From Pelagibius sp. CAU 1746 (lineage in GTDB: Bacteria > Pseudomonadota > Alphaproteobacteria > Kiloniellales > Kiloniellaceae), in the NCBI RefSeq assembly GCF_039839785.1, contig NZ_JBDOQT010000001.1:992001-1056000 (forward strand): DNA of 64,000 bases. Reading direction: 5' to 3'. The position numbers were made by a program, and so were the translations under genes. Positions 1-11,646 of this stretch are shown in pieces (position 1 is the first letter of the stretch; each line of letters starts with the position of its first letter). The notes below the pieces were generated by a model, which saw nothing but the letters and a program-made list of their open reading frames with translations, had not been told where the DNA came from and did not search any database.

Positions 1-521
1 GGCTCATCGGCCCGAACTGCCCGGGCATCATCACCCCGGACGAGTGCAAGATCGGCATCATGCCGGGCCATATCCACTCGGCCGGCAAGATCGGGGTGGT
101 ATCGCGCTCAGGAACGCTTACCTATGAAGCCGTGGCCCAGACCACGGCCGCCGGCCTGGGGCAGACCACCTGCGTGGGCATCGGCGGCGACCCGGTGAAC
201 GGCACCAATTTCATCGATTGCCTGGAGGCCTTCCTTGCCGATCCCAAGACCGAAGGTATCATCATGATCGGTGAAATCGGCGGAACGGCAGAGGAAGAGG
301 CCGCGGAATTCTACCGGGCGTCAAAGGTTAAGAAACCTATCTGTGGTTTCATCGCCGGCGTTACGGCGCCTCCGGGCCGCCGGATGGGCCATGCCGGGGC
401 GATCATCGCCGGCGGCAAGGGCGGCGCCGGCGACAAGATCGAAGCGCTTAAGTCGGCCGGTTTCCTGGTGGCGGATTCACCGGCCAGTCTTGGTTCGACC
501 ATGCTGCAGGCTATGGGCTAG
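1..521 (+). CDS. sucD: Succinyl-CoA ligase alpha subunit, 3' part (cut by window start)
   Basis: This is the C-terminal 172 codons of the ADP/GDP-forming succinate-CoA ligase alpha subunit, which interconverts succinyl-CoA and succinate with substrate-level phosphorylation in the TCA cycle. The frame is open from base 3. It begins with the conserved LIGPNCPG segment and later shows [10 protein letters not shown], which carries the phosphohistidine that relays phosphate during catalysis. The gene ends with TAG 61 nt before sucA. The order sucD-sucA-sucB on one strand is the usual alphaproteobacterial TCA operon, so sucC and possibly mdh are expected just upstream of the window. Family assignment is secure; the real start lies outside. 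Confidence 0.96.
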   Translation, partial: LIGPNCPGIITPDECKIGIMPGHIHSAGKIGVVSRSGTLTYEAVAQTTAAGLGQTTCVGIGGDPVNGTNFIDCLEAFLADPKTEGIIMIGEIGGTAEEEAAEFYRASKVKKPICGFIAGVTAPPGRRMGHAGAIIAGGKGGAGDKIEALKSAGFLVADSPASLGSTMLQAMG

Positions 522-582
522 CAGCACCACACGCGGAAGGCGGCCTGGGGTTGGGTTCGCCCGGCCCAGGCCGGGAAAGGCT

Positions 583-3501
<2,919 letters not shown>

Positions 3502-3546
3502 TCGCGCCGACCCCTGGAAACGCCCGCCCGAGAGAGTGAGAGAGGA

Positions 3547-5298
3547 ATGGCAACAGATATCGTGGTGCCCGCCCTGGGCGAGTCGGTCAGCGAGGCGACG
3601 GTCGCCCAGTGGCTGAAGCAGCCGGGCGAGGCCGTCGCCGTCGACGAGCCGCTCGTCGAGCTGGAGACCGACAAGGTGACGCTGGAGGTGAACGCCTCGG
3701 CAGCCGGCGTGCTGGCGGAGGTGATCGCCGGCGAGGGCGAGAACGTCGAAGTCGGCGCCCTGCTGGGCCGTATCGGCGAAGGCGAGGGCGCCGCGCCTGC
3801 GCCCAAGGCCGCTGCGCCGAAAGCGGAATCCCCGAAAGCCGAAGCCCGCGAGGAGGAGCCCGCGCCGGCTCCCGCCGCCCCGGCCGCCGCCGGCGGCAAC
3901 GGCAAAGCCATGGGCCTGGTGGTGCCCACCCTGGGCGAATCGGTCAGCGAGGCGACGGTCGCCAAGTGGCTGAAACAGCCGGGCGAGGCCGCGGCCGCCG
4001 ACGAGCCGCTGGTCGAGCTGGAGACCGACAAGGTGACGCTGGAGGTCAACGCCCCGGCCGCCGGCGCGCTGCAGTCCATCGCCGCAGAGGAAGGCGCGAC
4101 CGTGGAGGTCGGCGCCCTGCTCGGCGTGTTCTCCGCCGGTGCTGCGGGCGGGGCCGCGCCCGCCGCCAAAGCCACGGCTTCCACATCCGAAGCGCCCCAG
4201 CCCGCGGCGCCCAAGGCCGCGGTGCCCGCGGCGCCCAAGGCCGCGGTGCCCGCGGCGTCGGCGCCCGGTGACGCCAAGACGCTCGACCCCGCCGCTGCGC
4301 AGCGCACCGGCGGCAAGATCACCAAGGCCGATCTCATGTCCTTCCTGGAGGGTTCTGCGGTCGGCGACCTCGGCCCCGCGGTACGCAAGCTGGTGGAGGA
4401 GAAGGGGCTCGACCCCGCGGTGATCCCGGCCAGCGGCAAGGACGGCCGCCTGACCAAGGAAGACGTGGTCAACTTCCTGGACGGCAAGAGCCGGCCGCTC
4501 GCCGCCCCCCTTCGCTCCCAGGCGCCGGCTGCCGCCGCGCCCGCCCCGGCGCCTGCCTCAGTGCCCGCCCCGGCGCCCGCCGCGCCGGCCTCTGCCGGTA
4601 AGCGCGAGGAACGGGTGCGCATGCCCAAGCTGCGCCAGACCATCGCGCGCCGCCTGAAGGAGGCGCAGAACACCGCGGCCATGCTCACCACTTTCAACGA
4701 GTGCGACATGAGCGCGGTCATGGCCCTGCGCAGTCAGTACAAGGACGCCTTCGAGAAAAAGCACGGGGTGAAGCTCGGCTTCTCTTCCTTCTTCACCAAG
4801 GCGGTGGTCGGCGCGCTGCAGGAACTGCCGGCGGTCAACGCGCGCATCGACGGCGACGAGATCGTCTACAACCACTTCTACGACATCGGCATGGCGGTCT
4901 CGACGCCCAACGGCCTCATGGTGCCGGTGGTGCGCGACTGCGACCGGAAGTCCTTCGCCGAGATCGAGAAGTCGCTGGGCGAACTGGCCGCCAAGGGCCG
5001 CGACGGCAAGCTTTCCATGGACGAGATGACCGGCGGCACCTTCACCATCACCAACGGCGGCGTCTTCGGTTCCATGATGTCGACGCCGATCCTCAACATG
5101 CCGCAGTCCGGCATCCTGGGGCTGCACAAGATCCAGCAGCGCCCGGTGGCGGTGGACGGCAGGGTCGAGATCCGCCCGATGATGTACCTGGCACTGTCCT
5201 ACGACCACCGCATCATCGACGGGCGCGAGGCCGTCACCTTCCTGGTGCGCGTCAAGGAAGCCATCGAGGATCCGCAGCGCCTCTTGATCGGCATGTAA
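3547..5298 (+). CDS. sucB: Dihydrolipoyl succinyltransferase (E2o) with two lipoyl domains
   Basis: SucB/OdhB (583 aa) forms the core of the 2-oxoglutarate dehydrogenase complex and transfers succinyl from lipoate to CoA. Domains in order: lipoyl domain 1 (about residues 2-77, lipoyl-lysine K43 in [11 protein letters not shown]), an Ala/Pro/Glu linker, lipoyl domain 2 (about 122-195, K162 in the same motif), a second linker, a half peripheral-subunit-binding motif (about 246-270), a complete one (about 272-313), a third Ala/Pro linker, and the CAT-like catalytic domain (about 350-583) with the DHRIIDG active-site motif at 553-559. Family members usually have one lipoyl domain and about 400-420 residues, so this gene carries an internal duplication. 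A GAGAGAGG ribosome site precedes ATG. The stop overlaps the next start. Confidence 0.95.
   Translation: MATDIVVPALGESVSEATVAQWLKQPGEAVAVDEPLVELETDKVTLEVNASAAGVLAEVIAGEGENVEVGALLGRIGEGEGAAPAPKAAAPKAESPKAEAREEEPAPAPAAPAAAGGNGKAMGLVVPTLGESVSEATVAKWLKQPGEAAAADEPLVELETDKVTLEVNAPAAGALQSIAAEEGATVEVGALLGVFSAGAAGGAAPAAKATASTSEAPQPAAPKAAVPAAPKAAVPAASAPGDAKTLDPAAAQRTGGKITKADLMSFLEGSAVGDLGPAVRKLVEEKGLDPAVIPASGKDGRLTKEDVVNFLDGKSRPLAAPLRSQAPAAAAPAPAPASVPAPAPAAPASAGKREERVRMPKLRQTIARRLKEAQNTAAMLTTFNECDMSAVMALRSQYKDAFEKKHGVKLGFSSFFTKAVVGALQELPAVNARIDGDEIVYNHFYDIGMAVSTPNGLMVPVVRDCDRKSFAEIEKSLGELAAKGRDGKLSMDEMTGGTFTITNGGVFGSMMSTPILNMPQSGILGLHKIQQRPVAVDGRVEIRPMMYLALSYDHRIIDGREAVTFLVRVKEAIEDPQRLLIGM
4201..4257 (+). 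repeat. 24-bp tandem repeat in the sucB linker
   Basis: Two identical, directly adjacent 24-bp units (4201-4224 and 4225-4248) are followed by a 9-bp partial third copy. They encode an Ala/Pro/Lys/Val pattern (APKAAVPA) in the flexible linker after lipoyl domain 2. The identity between units suggests slippage in a low-constraint, GC-rich linker. Confidence 0.85.
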
Positions 5299-5714
5299 TG
5301 GCCGGCAAGGGCGACGGGAACGGCAACGGCCCGGGCGATGACGGGGGGCTCAGCGGGTCGGAGGGACGGCGCCTGGAGCGTCTGCTCGACCGCCAGGGCG
5401 AGGCCGACTACGAGCTGGACCTGACCGGCCTGGACCTGGCCCACGCCGTCGCCTCCGTCGACCGCATGGTGGAACGCCAGCGCTTCCGCGACGTCGGCCG
5501 CTCGGTGCTGCTGCGCATCGACCCGGCAACTCCCGACAGCGGCGAGACCCTGTTCGGCCGTCTCGGCCGCCACCTGCTGGACCTGAAGCGCCGCGGCCTC
5601 GTCGCCACCCTGGCCCCCCTCGATCCCGCCAAGGGCGCCGGCTTCAACCTCACCCTGCCCGCCGGCAAGGAAGCCGGCCTTCCCGAAAGCGACGAGGGGC
5701 CGCTGCTCAACTGA
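5298..5714 (+). CDS. Small protein with a degenerate Smr-like domain
   Basis: This 138-aa protein starts at an ATG that shares one base with the sucB stop (TAATG), so it is translationally coupled to sucB. After a Gly/Asn/Asp-rich, probably disordered N-terminus (residues 1-25), the body reads like an Smr domain: YELDLTGLDLAHAVASVDRM in the position of the usual LDLHG helix-strand opening, then a hydrophobic strand (RSVLLRID), and LGRHLLDLKRRGLVATLAPL near the end. The usual DxHG is DLTG and the usual HGKG-type loop is not recognisable, so nuclease activity is doubtful. The fold call is my inference; no function is known to me. Its link to sucB could be simple readthrough. Confidence 0.6.
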   Translation: MAGKGDGNGNGPGDDGGLSGSEGRRLERLLDRQGEADYELDLTGLDLAHAVASVDRMVERQRFRDVGRSVLLRIDPATPDSGETLFGRLGRHLLDLKRRGLVATLAPLDPAKGAGFNLTLPAGKEAGLPESDEGPLLN

Positions 5715-5723
5715 GCCGCCGCC

Positions 5724-7727
5724 CTACTTCTCCGGAAAGCCGGCCTTGCGCATCCCCTCCCAGTAGGCGGGCGTGCTGTCGTGCAGGGAGGGCGGCAGGC
5801 TCTGGCGCATGAACTCGATGGTCACCCCCGGATAGTGGCGCAGGAAGCGGTTCATGGCCTCGGCGGACTTCTCCATGTTGCCCAGCTGCGCGTGATAGGC
5901 CGCCAGCATGCGGTAAGCCCAGGTCACGCCGGGTCCCTCGCGCAGCCCCTGCTCGACCAGCCGGATCGCCTTTTCGTAGTGGCCCTGTTCCGCCTCGGCA
6001 ATGGAGAGGCCGAAATGCATGTTGAAGGTGAAGGGGTCGAGGGGGCTGAGGGCCAGCGCCCGCTCATAGTTCGCGGTGGCCGTCTTAAAGTCCTTTGCGA
6101 AGAGCCGTTGCCAGCCCGCGCGCATCCAGCCCCAGGCGTTGTTGGGGTCGAGGGCGAGGCTGCGCTCGATAAAGCCCTCGGCGCGCGCCAGGTCCGTGGT
6201 GGTCATGCCGTAAGCGGCGCCGATGGCGGCCAGGGCGGTGGCGTGGTCCTGAACTTTCAGGGCGGCCTGCTCGGCCGCCGCGACCGCCTGGGCGCGTTCG
6301 CGTGCCGGGTCGCCGGTCCAGAGGTAGCAGGCCTGCTGGGCATGGCACCAGGCCTTGAAGGCCAGGGCCACGCCATAGTCCGGATCGCGCTCCAGCGCCC
6401 TGTCGAAGAGCTTCAGGGCCTTCAGGTTGTCTTCCTTGCGGTGGGCCCAGAAGTGCGGCAGGGCCTGCAGCACCAGGTCGTAGGCCTGCAGATCCTCCGG
6501 CGGTGTCTGCCTCGCCCGCTCGATCTCCGAGGCGCGGATCGAGGGGTTGATGGCGCCGGCCACCTGAGAGGCGATGCGGTCCTGCAGCTCGAAGAGCTCC
6601 GAGCGGTTGTCCTCGTAGCGCTCCGACCAGAGCTGGCGGCCGCTTTCCGTCTCCACAAGCTGCACGGTGATGCGCACCCGCTCGCCGCCGCGCCGCACGG
6701 TGCCTTCCACCGCGTAGCGCACGCCGAGGTCGCGCCCGACCTCACGCACGTCGACGAAGCGGCCCTTGTAGGTGAAGGCCGACTGCCGGGCGATGACGAA
6801 GAAGTCCTTGATGCGCGACAGGGCCGAGGTGATTTCCTCGACCACGCCGTCGGCGAAGAAGTCGCCCTCCCGGCCGCCCAGGTCGTCGAAGGGCATGACC
6901 ACGACGCTGGGCTGGCCGTGCCGGTCGGCGGCGGGGGGGTCGGCCGGGCCCGGCGTGGACTTCGGCGCTGCGGACGCCGCGTCACCGGCCGTTGCGCCGC
7001 GGCCGGGCGCCGGGCCGCCGGTTTCCAGCAGAGCCAGGGTCTGGGCCTCGGGGGCGACGCCGAGTTCACGCTGCACCGCCTCCACGCAACGTTCCAGCTG
7101 CCGGCGCGCGGCGTTGGGCTGGACTTCGGCGAGGCGCAGGCGGATGAGGGCGCGGTGCGCCGCCTCGGCCGCCGGGTCCGTGGCCAGCAGCCGGTTCGCC
7201 AAAGCTTCACAGGCAGCCCGCTCGCTTTTCGATAGCCCGGCCTCTTCGCTCAAACGCTCGGCCAGATGGAGCGCCTCGTGGCGCAACTGAGCGCGCAGTG
7301 CGGCCACGGTGTTTTCCAGCGGCCCGTTGAGCGGGATGCCCTCCAGCAGTTCTCCGCGGTAGAGGGCGGCGGCTTCGGCCAGGGCGCCGCGTCCGCCCGC
7401 CCGTGCTTGCTGCTCGAAACGGCGCAGGTCGATGAGGTCCTCCCCTCCGTTCAGCTTTACCGTGTCCTGCTCGGTCTCCAGGGCGGCGCCGTCCAAAACC
7501 GCCGGCAGGGCCTTGCGGATGGCGGTCAGGGCCTGGCGCAGGCTGGACTTGCCTTGGCCCTCGGCGCGTTCCGGCCAGATCCACTCCACCAGGGCGTCGC
7601 GGGTTGCGCCCTTGTCGGCCTGAAGGGCGAGCACCGCCAGAACCAGGGCGGTCTTGCGGGTCGGCAGGGCGACGGCTGCGCCGGCCGGGGTGGTGACGGT
7701 GATGCCGCCGAACAGGGCGAGGGGCAT
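5724..7727 (-). CDS. SARP-family transcriptional regulator with TolB-like and TPR regions
   Basis: This 667-aa regulator has an N-terminal OmpR/PhoB-like winged helix (about residues 1-92, starting MPLALFGGI) and a bacterial transcriptional activation domain (about 93-235), the SARP arrangement. A Pro/Ala linker follows, then a segment of the type seen in CadC/adenylate-cyclase-like regulators (VVMPFDDLGG ... FFADGVVEEI ... IARQSAFTYKG), and finally TPR-like helices to the C-terminus. No adenylate cyclase domain is present. I chose the ATG at 7727 because AAAGG lies 8 nt upstream; a TTG at 7784 would add 19 residues without a good ribosome site. It lies in the opposite orientation between sucB and lpd and is divergent from a DUF1127 gene, the most likely nearby target. 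The effector is unknown. Confidence 0.8.
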   Translation of the reverse strand: MPLALFGGITVTTPAGAAVALPTRKTALVLAVLALQADKGATRDALVEWIWPERAEGQGKSSLRQALTAIRKALPAVLDGAALETEQDTVKLNGGEDLIDLRRFEQQARAGGRGALAEAAALYRGELLEGIPLNGPLENTVAALRAQLRHEALHLAERLSEEAGLSKSERAACEALANRLLATDPAAEAAHRALIRLRLAEVQPNAARRQLERCVEAVQRELGVAPEAQTLALLETGGPAPGRGATAGDAASAAPKSTPGPADPPAADRHGQPSVVVMPFDDLGGREGDFFADGVVEEITSALSRIKDFFVIARQSAFTYKGRFVDVREVGRDLGVRYAVEGTVRRGGERVRITVQLVETESGRQLWSERYEDNRSELFELQDRIASQVAGAINPSIRASEIERARQTPPEDLQAYDLVLQALPHFWAHRKEDNLKALKLFDRALERDPDYGVALAFKAWCHAQQACYLWTGDPARERAQAVAAAEQAALKVQDHATALAAIGAAYGMTTTDLARAEGFIERSLALDPNNAWGWMRAGWQRLFAKDFKTATANYERALALSPLDPFTFNMHFGLSIAEAEQGHYEKAIRLVEQGLREGPGVTWAYRMLAAYHAQLGNMEKSAEAMNRFLRHYPGVTIEFMRQSLPPSLHDSTPAYWEGMRKAGFPEK

Positions 7728-7774
7728 GTGCGAGACCTTTGCAGATCGGGGCGTGGGGCGGCGCTCCAGGTCGA

Positions 7775-7812
7775 TTTTACGCAAATTTCACGCAGCGGTC
7801 ATGATTTTTCAC
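7775..7812. promoter_or_regulatory. Phased TTTCAC-type direct repeats between the SARP and DUF1127 genes
   Basis: In an AT-richer patch of the divergent intergenic region, TTTTAC (7775), TTTCAC (7786) and TTTCAC (7807) occur in the same orientation with start-to-start distances of 11 and 21 bp; a poor match (GGTCAT, 7797) fills the gap. SARP activators are known to bind direct heptamer-like repeats spaced about one helical turn apart, so this is a plausible binding site for the adjacent regulator. The functional reading is inference. Confidence 0.4.
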
Positions 7813-7909
7813 CGGCCTTTCCCGCCAGGCAGCCCTCTCTTCAAACGCCCTAGGGCGATCCTCAAGACCGTCGCCGAGAAGCACAGACCCCTGAACCCGG
7901 AGCAAAACC

Positions 7910-8128
7910 ATGGCCAACACCGCGATTTTCACCGCCAGCCCCTGCCGGCCTTCGACGCCGGCCCCGATCTCCGACTATCTGCTGCGCTATCTGCGCCGCG
8001 CGGCCACCCGGCGCGCCCTGGCGGCGCTGACGCCCGCGCAGTTGCGCGACGTCGGGCTCGACCCGGCCGGGGGCCCGGTCTACCAGGACGACCCCCGCAC
8101 AACGATCCGCCTCATGTCCCTGCGCTGA
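7910..8128 (+). CDS. DUF1127 small protein
   Basis: This 72-aa basic protein has the DUF1127 signature near its C-terminus (RRALAALTPAQLRDVGLDP), a short Arg-rich helix found in many small alphaproteobacterial proteins. Some DUF1127 members are reported to bind RNA or to influence phosphate and stress regulation; which applies here cannot be told. A GGAG ribosome site sits 6-7 nt before the ATG. It is divergent from the SARP regulator and convergent with the threonine-aldolase-like gene, whose stop is 8 nt away on the other strand. Confidence 0.82.
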   Translation: MANTAIFTASPCRPSTPAPISDYLLRYLRRAATRRALAALTPAQLRDVGLDPAGGPVYQDDPRTTIRLMSLR

Positions 8129-8136
8129 GCCGGCTG

Positions 8137-9270
8137 TCAGGCCGCGCCTGGTGCAGGCCGCCGCCGCTGCACAAGCGCCTGCTGCAGATGCCGAACAGCT
8201 TCGGTGATTTCCGTCTCGCTGAGGGGCATGGCGCTTTCGCGGATGGTGATTTCGAAGCGCCCGAGCCCTTCGTCCGGAGACTCCAGCGGCTCGTCGAAGA
8301 ACCAGAATCCGCTCTCGGCGGCGACGTCGAGGGCGGCTTCCATGAGATCGCCCCCGGCGGTTTCCAGGGTGACATGGAAGGCATTGGCCTGTGGCGGGTC
8401 GGGGGTAACGACTACCCCGGGCAGTCTGGCAAGAGCAGCGGCGATAACCTTGGCCTTCTCGTGATAGAGCGGCATGCGCTCCAGGCGCTGGTCGAGCCCT
8501 TGTAGGGCTGAGGCGATGTAGGGGAAGAGGCGGCGCAACCGACCCCCGCAGCGCTGCTGCCAAATCCGTACTTCCTCGACCAGGTCTTCCGGGCCAGCCA
8601 GCGCGCCGCCCGCCAACCCACCGAGCCCTTTGTAGAAAGAAACGTAAAGCGAATCGAAAAGCCCGGCAATCTCGGCATGGCTGCGGCAGTAGAAGGGTTG
8701 GCTTTCCCACAGGCGTGCCGCGTCGGCGTGAAATGGGACGCTCCGCGCGCGGCAGAGAGCGGCAAAGGCCTCCAGTTCTCCCCAAGGGTGCAGGCGGCAG
8801 CCGATGTTCCGCAGCGGCAGCTCGAGAGTCACGGCCCCCAGGGGGGAGATGATGGCCTCTAGGTCGGCAGTGCCTGGCAGCCTCTCCCTTTCTCCCAGCC
8901 AGACAGGCTCCAAGCCAAAGACCTCGCGGTAGGCGTCCGCCTCGTCGGCGGCAATATGGCACTGGGGATGGAGCGCGACACTGCGCTGCCCGGCGCGGTC
9001 GGCCCAGACCCGGAGCGCTGCGTTTTGCAGCATTTTGCCGCTCGGCCCGAAGACCGCTGCCGGCTTGCCGAGCAAATCGGCGATCCGCTGCTCGAAGCCT
9101 TCCAGCAAAGCACCGCCGCCGTAATGGTCCGCGGCAGTGCCATCAGGGAGGTAGGCGGCGAGCCCGGCCAAGGTCTCCTTGGGACCGGGAGGCGGATCGA
9201 GTGACAGAAAACGGGTGCAGCCGAGATAGAGGGCTTTCTTGTCATGCTGCCTGGTTATTGGAGACTCCAT
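8137..9270 (-). CDS. Threonine-aldolase-like PLP enzyme
   Basis: This 377-aa protein belongs to the beta-eliminating lyase / low-specificity threonine aldolase fold (PLP fold type I). The expected landmarks are present: a Gly-rich segment HYGGGALLEGFEQRIADLLG, the cofactor-contacting HADAARLW (residues 181-188, with the conserved Asp), and the Schiff-base lysine K214 in SFYKGLGG. Such enzymes cleave L-threonine or related beta-hydroxy amino acids to glycine plus an aldehyde. Sequence around the Gly-rich loop differs from the best-known LtaE proteins, so the substrate is uncertain. It lies between sucB and lpd on the opposite strand and is divergent from lpd with 177 bp between starts. Confidence 0.8.
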   Translation of the reverse strand: MESPITRQHDKKALYLGCTRFLSLDPPPGPKETLAGLAAYLPDGTAADHYGGGALLEGFEQRIADLLGKPAAVFGPSGKMLQNAALRVWADRAGQRSVALHPQCHIAADEADAYREVFGLEPVWLGERERLPGTADLEAIISPLGAVTLELPLRNIGCRLHPWGELEAFAALCRARSVPFHADAARLWESQPFYCRSHAEIAGLFDSLYVSFYKGLGGLAGGALAGPEDLVEEVRIWQQRCGGRLRRLFPYIASALQGLDQRLERMPLYHEKAKVIAAALARLPGVVVTPDPPQANAFHVTLETAGGDLMEAALDVAAESGFWFFDEPLESPDEGLGRFEITIRESAMPLSETEITEAVRHLQQALVQRRRPAPGAA

Positions 9271-9447
9271 GGGCTCACTGCTTGCCGATCTGTGCTATGG
9301 GCAGCTTAGACCAGACCCACGCAAAGGGCGAATGGCTGTTGCGTCCCTTGCGCCGCCCCTGCAGTCTTGTTCCTTCGGGGCGGCTGCGGCATGTTGGGCG
9401 CAATTCCGGACTACTCCTGTCCCAGCGCGCCCGAGGAAGAAGACATC

Positions 9448-10857
9448 ATGAGCGACAAGCAGTACGACCTGGTGGTGATCGGCGGCGGTCCCGGCGGCTA
9501 TGTGGCCGCGATCCGCGCCGCGCAGCTCGGCATGAAGACGGCCTGCGTCGAGGGGCGCGGCGCGCTGGGCGGCACCTGCCTCAACGTCGGCTGCATTCCT
9601 TCCAAGGCGCTGCTCCAGTCCTCCGAGAAGTATGCCGACGCGGCCAGGCACTTCGCCGGGCACGGCATCAAGGTGGAGGGCCTGGCCCTCGACGTGGCTG
9701 CGATGATGGCGCGCAAGGACGAGGTCGTGAAGGGCCTGACCAAAGGCATCGAGATGCTGTTCAAGAAGAACAAGGTCGACTACGTGAAGGGCTGGGGATC
9801 GATCCCCGCCGCGGGCAGCGTCAAGGTGAAGCTGGCCGACGGCGGCGAGGAAACCCTCTCCGCCAAGAACATCCTCATCGCCACGGGTTCCGAGTCGACG
9901 CCACTGCCCGGCGTCGAGACCGACGAGAAGCAGGTGGTCACCTCCACCGGCGCGCTGGCCCTCGACAAGGTGCCGGGGCAGATGGTGGTGATCGGCGCCG
10001 GCGTCATCGGCCTGGAGATGGGCTCGGTGTGGTCGCGCCTGGGCGCCGAGGTGACGGTGGTGGAGTTCCTCGACCGCATCCTGCCGGGCATGGACGGCGA
10101 CATCGCCAAGCAGACCCAGCGCATCCTCGGCAAGCAGGGCCTGAAGTTCAAGCTGGGCACCAAGGTGACCGGCGCCAAGAACGGCAAAGGCGGCGTGACG
10201 CTCGCCTTGGAGCCGGCCAAGGGCGGCGAGGCGGAGGAACTGAAGACCGACGTGGTGCTGGTCGCCATCGGGCGGCGGCCCTTCACCGAGGGACTGGGCC
10301 TCAAGGAGCTGGGCGTTGCCATGGACAACCGCGGCGTCATCCAGGTCGACGAGAACTTCAAGACCTCGGTCGACGGCATCTACGCCATCGGCGACTGCGT
10401 GCCCGGCCCCATGCTGGCCCACAAGGCCGAGGAGGACGGCGTCGTCGCGGTGGAGCGCATGACCGGCCAGAAGAGCCACATCGACTACAACCTGGTGCCC
10501 GGCGTGGTCTACACCTGGCCGGAGGTGGCCGGCGTCGGCAAGACCGAGGAGCAGTTGAAGGAAGCCGGCATCGACTACAAGGTCGGCAAGTTCTCCTTCA
10601 TGGCCAACAGCCGCGCCCGCGCCGTGGGCGACACCGACGGCGTGGTGAAGGTGCTGGCCGACAAGCGCACGGACAAGGTACTGGGCGTGCACATCGTCGG
10701 GCCCCTGGCCGGCGACATTTTGGCCGAATGCGTCACCATCATGGAGTTCGGCGGTTCGGCCGAGGATATCGCCCGCACCTGCCATTCCCACCCCTCGATG
10801 GGCGAAGCGGTGAAGGAAGCCGCCCTGGCCGCCGACGGCCGCGCCATCCACTCCTGA
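9448..10857 (+). CDS. lpdA: Dihydrolipoyl dehydrogenase (E3)
   Basis: This 469-aa flavoprotein reoxidises dihydrolipoamide on E2 subunits using FAD and NAD+, serving 2-oxoglutarate dehydrogenase and usually other lipoyl systems. It has an N-terminal FAD-binding GGGPGG motif (about residues 12-17), the redox-active pair C44/C49 in [13 protein letters not shown], an NAD-binding [10 protein letters not shown] motif, the FAD-contacting IYAIGDC segment, and the dimer-interface active-site [13 protein letters not shown] 9448 is chosen because GAGGAAGA lies 8-15 nt upstream and the protein starts as homologues do. It is separated from sucB by about 4.1 kb of unrelated genes, so it probably has its own promoter in the gap upstream. 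Confidence 0.96.
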   Translation: MSDKQYDLVVIGGGPGGYVAAIRAAQLGMKTACVEGRGALGGTCLNVGCIPSKALLQSSEKYADAARHFAGHGIKVEGLALDVAAMMARKDEVVKGLTKGIEMLFKKNKVDYVKGWGSIPAAGSVKVKLADGGEETLSAKNILIATGSESTPLPGVETDEKQVVTSTGALALDKVPGQMVVIGAGVIGLEMGSVWSRLGAEVTVVEFLDRILPGMDGDIAKQTQRILGKQGLKFKLGTKVTGAKNGKGGVTLALEPAKGGEAEELKTDVVLVAIGRRPFTEGLGLKELGVAMDNRGVIQVDENFKTSVDGIYAIGDCVPGPMLAHKAEEDGVVAVERMTGQKSHIDYNLVPGVVYTWPEVAGVGKTEEQLKEAGIDYKVGKFSFMANSRARAVGDTDGVVKVLADKRTDKVLGVHIVGPLAGDILAECVTIMEFGGSAEDIARTCHSHPSMGEAVKEAALAADGRAIHS

Positions 10858-10879
10858 CGCGCGGCCCGTTTCCGGCGGG

Positions 10880-11551
10880 CTACTCGACCGGGTTGAGGGC
10901 CGGCGTGATGCCGATCAGCTCCGGCAGTGCGGCCATGTCGTCGAAGGGCTGGCCGCCGGCAGCCTTCAGGGCGTCGGCTTCGGCCTCGGCGGTATAGGCC
11001 AACACCCGCATGCCGGCGGCGACGGCGGCGGTGACGCCCAGCAGGCTGTCCTCCACCACCACGCAGTTCTCCGGCACCTGGCCCATCTGCTCGGCGGCGT
11101 AGAGGAAGATATCCGGCGCCGGCTTGCCCTGCGCCACCATAGCGGCGGAGAAGAGGTTGTCGCCGAAGTAGGCCTTCAACCCGGTCAGCCCCAGGGTCAG
11201 GTTTATCTTCTCGAGAGAGCCGGAGGAGGCGACGCAGACCGGCGTGCCGCCGTTGCGAATGGTCTCCACCGCCACCGCTGCACCGGGCACCGCCTTCAGT
11301 TCGCGCCGGAAAGCCGCGTTGCGCCGGGTCTCGAAGTCTTCCTTCCAGCCCGGCGGCAGCGGCTTGCCGCGCCACTGCTCCACCGTGTCGATCACTCGCT
11401 GCAGGGTGCCGCCGACGAAGCGCGCGCGGCATTCCTCGTAGGTGATGGGGAGGCCGGCCGCGGAAATGGCTTCGGCCATGACGCGGTTGGCGATGGCTTC
11501 GCTGTCGACGAGAACGCCATCGCAATCGAAGATAACGAGTGCGGGAGTCAT
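10880..11551 (-). CDS. HAD-superfamily hydrolase, phosphoglycolate phosphatase/beta-PGM type
   Basis: This 223-aa protein has all HAD core motifs: the nucleophile segment FDCDGVLVDS (Asp9, Asp11), the Thr/Ser motif VASSGS, the lysine in GKPAPDIFL, and the acidic VVEDS. A helical cap lies between motifs I and II. Members dephosphorylate small sugar or glycolate phosphates; the substrate cannot be read from sequence. The ATG at 11551 puts the nucleophile near the N-terminus as usual, so the longer open frame upstream was discarded. It is convergent with lpd (22 nt between stops) and divergent from the MFS gene. Confidence 0.88.
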   Translation of the reverse strand: MTPALVIFDCDGVLVDSEAIANRVMAEAISAAGLPITYEECRARFVGGTLQRVIDTVEQWRGKPLPPGWKEDFETRRNAAFRRELKAVPGAAVAVETIRNGGTPVCVASSGSLEKINLTLGLTGLKAYFGDNLFSAAMVAQGKPAPDIFLYAAEQMGQVPENCVVVEDSLLGVTAAVAAGMRVLAYTAEAEADALKAAGGQPFDDMAALPELIGITPALNPVE

Positions 11552-11646
11552 GGCGCGGAGTATAACAGCCTTCAGCGCCTTGCGGGGCGGGCAATGGCTA
11601 AACTTTTCGTGCCGGCGTCTCTTGGCGGCGGTTCGGCCGGGGACGG

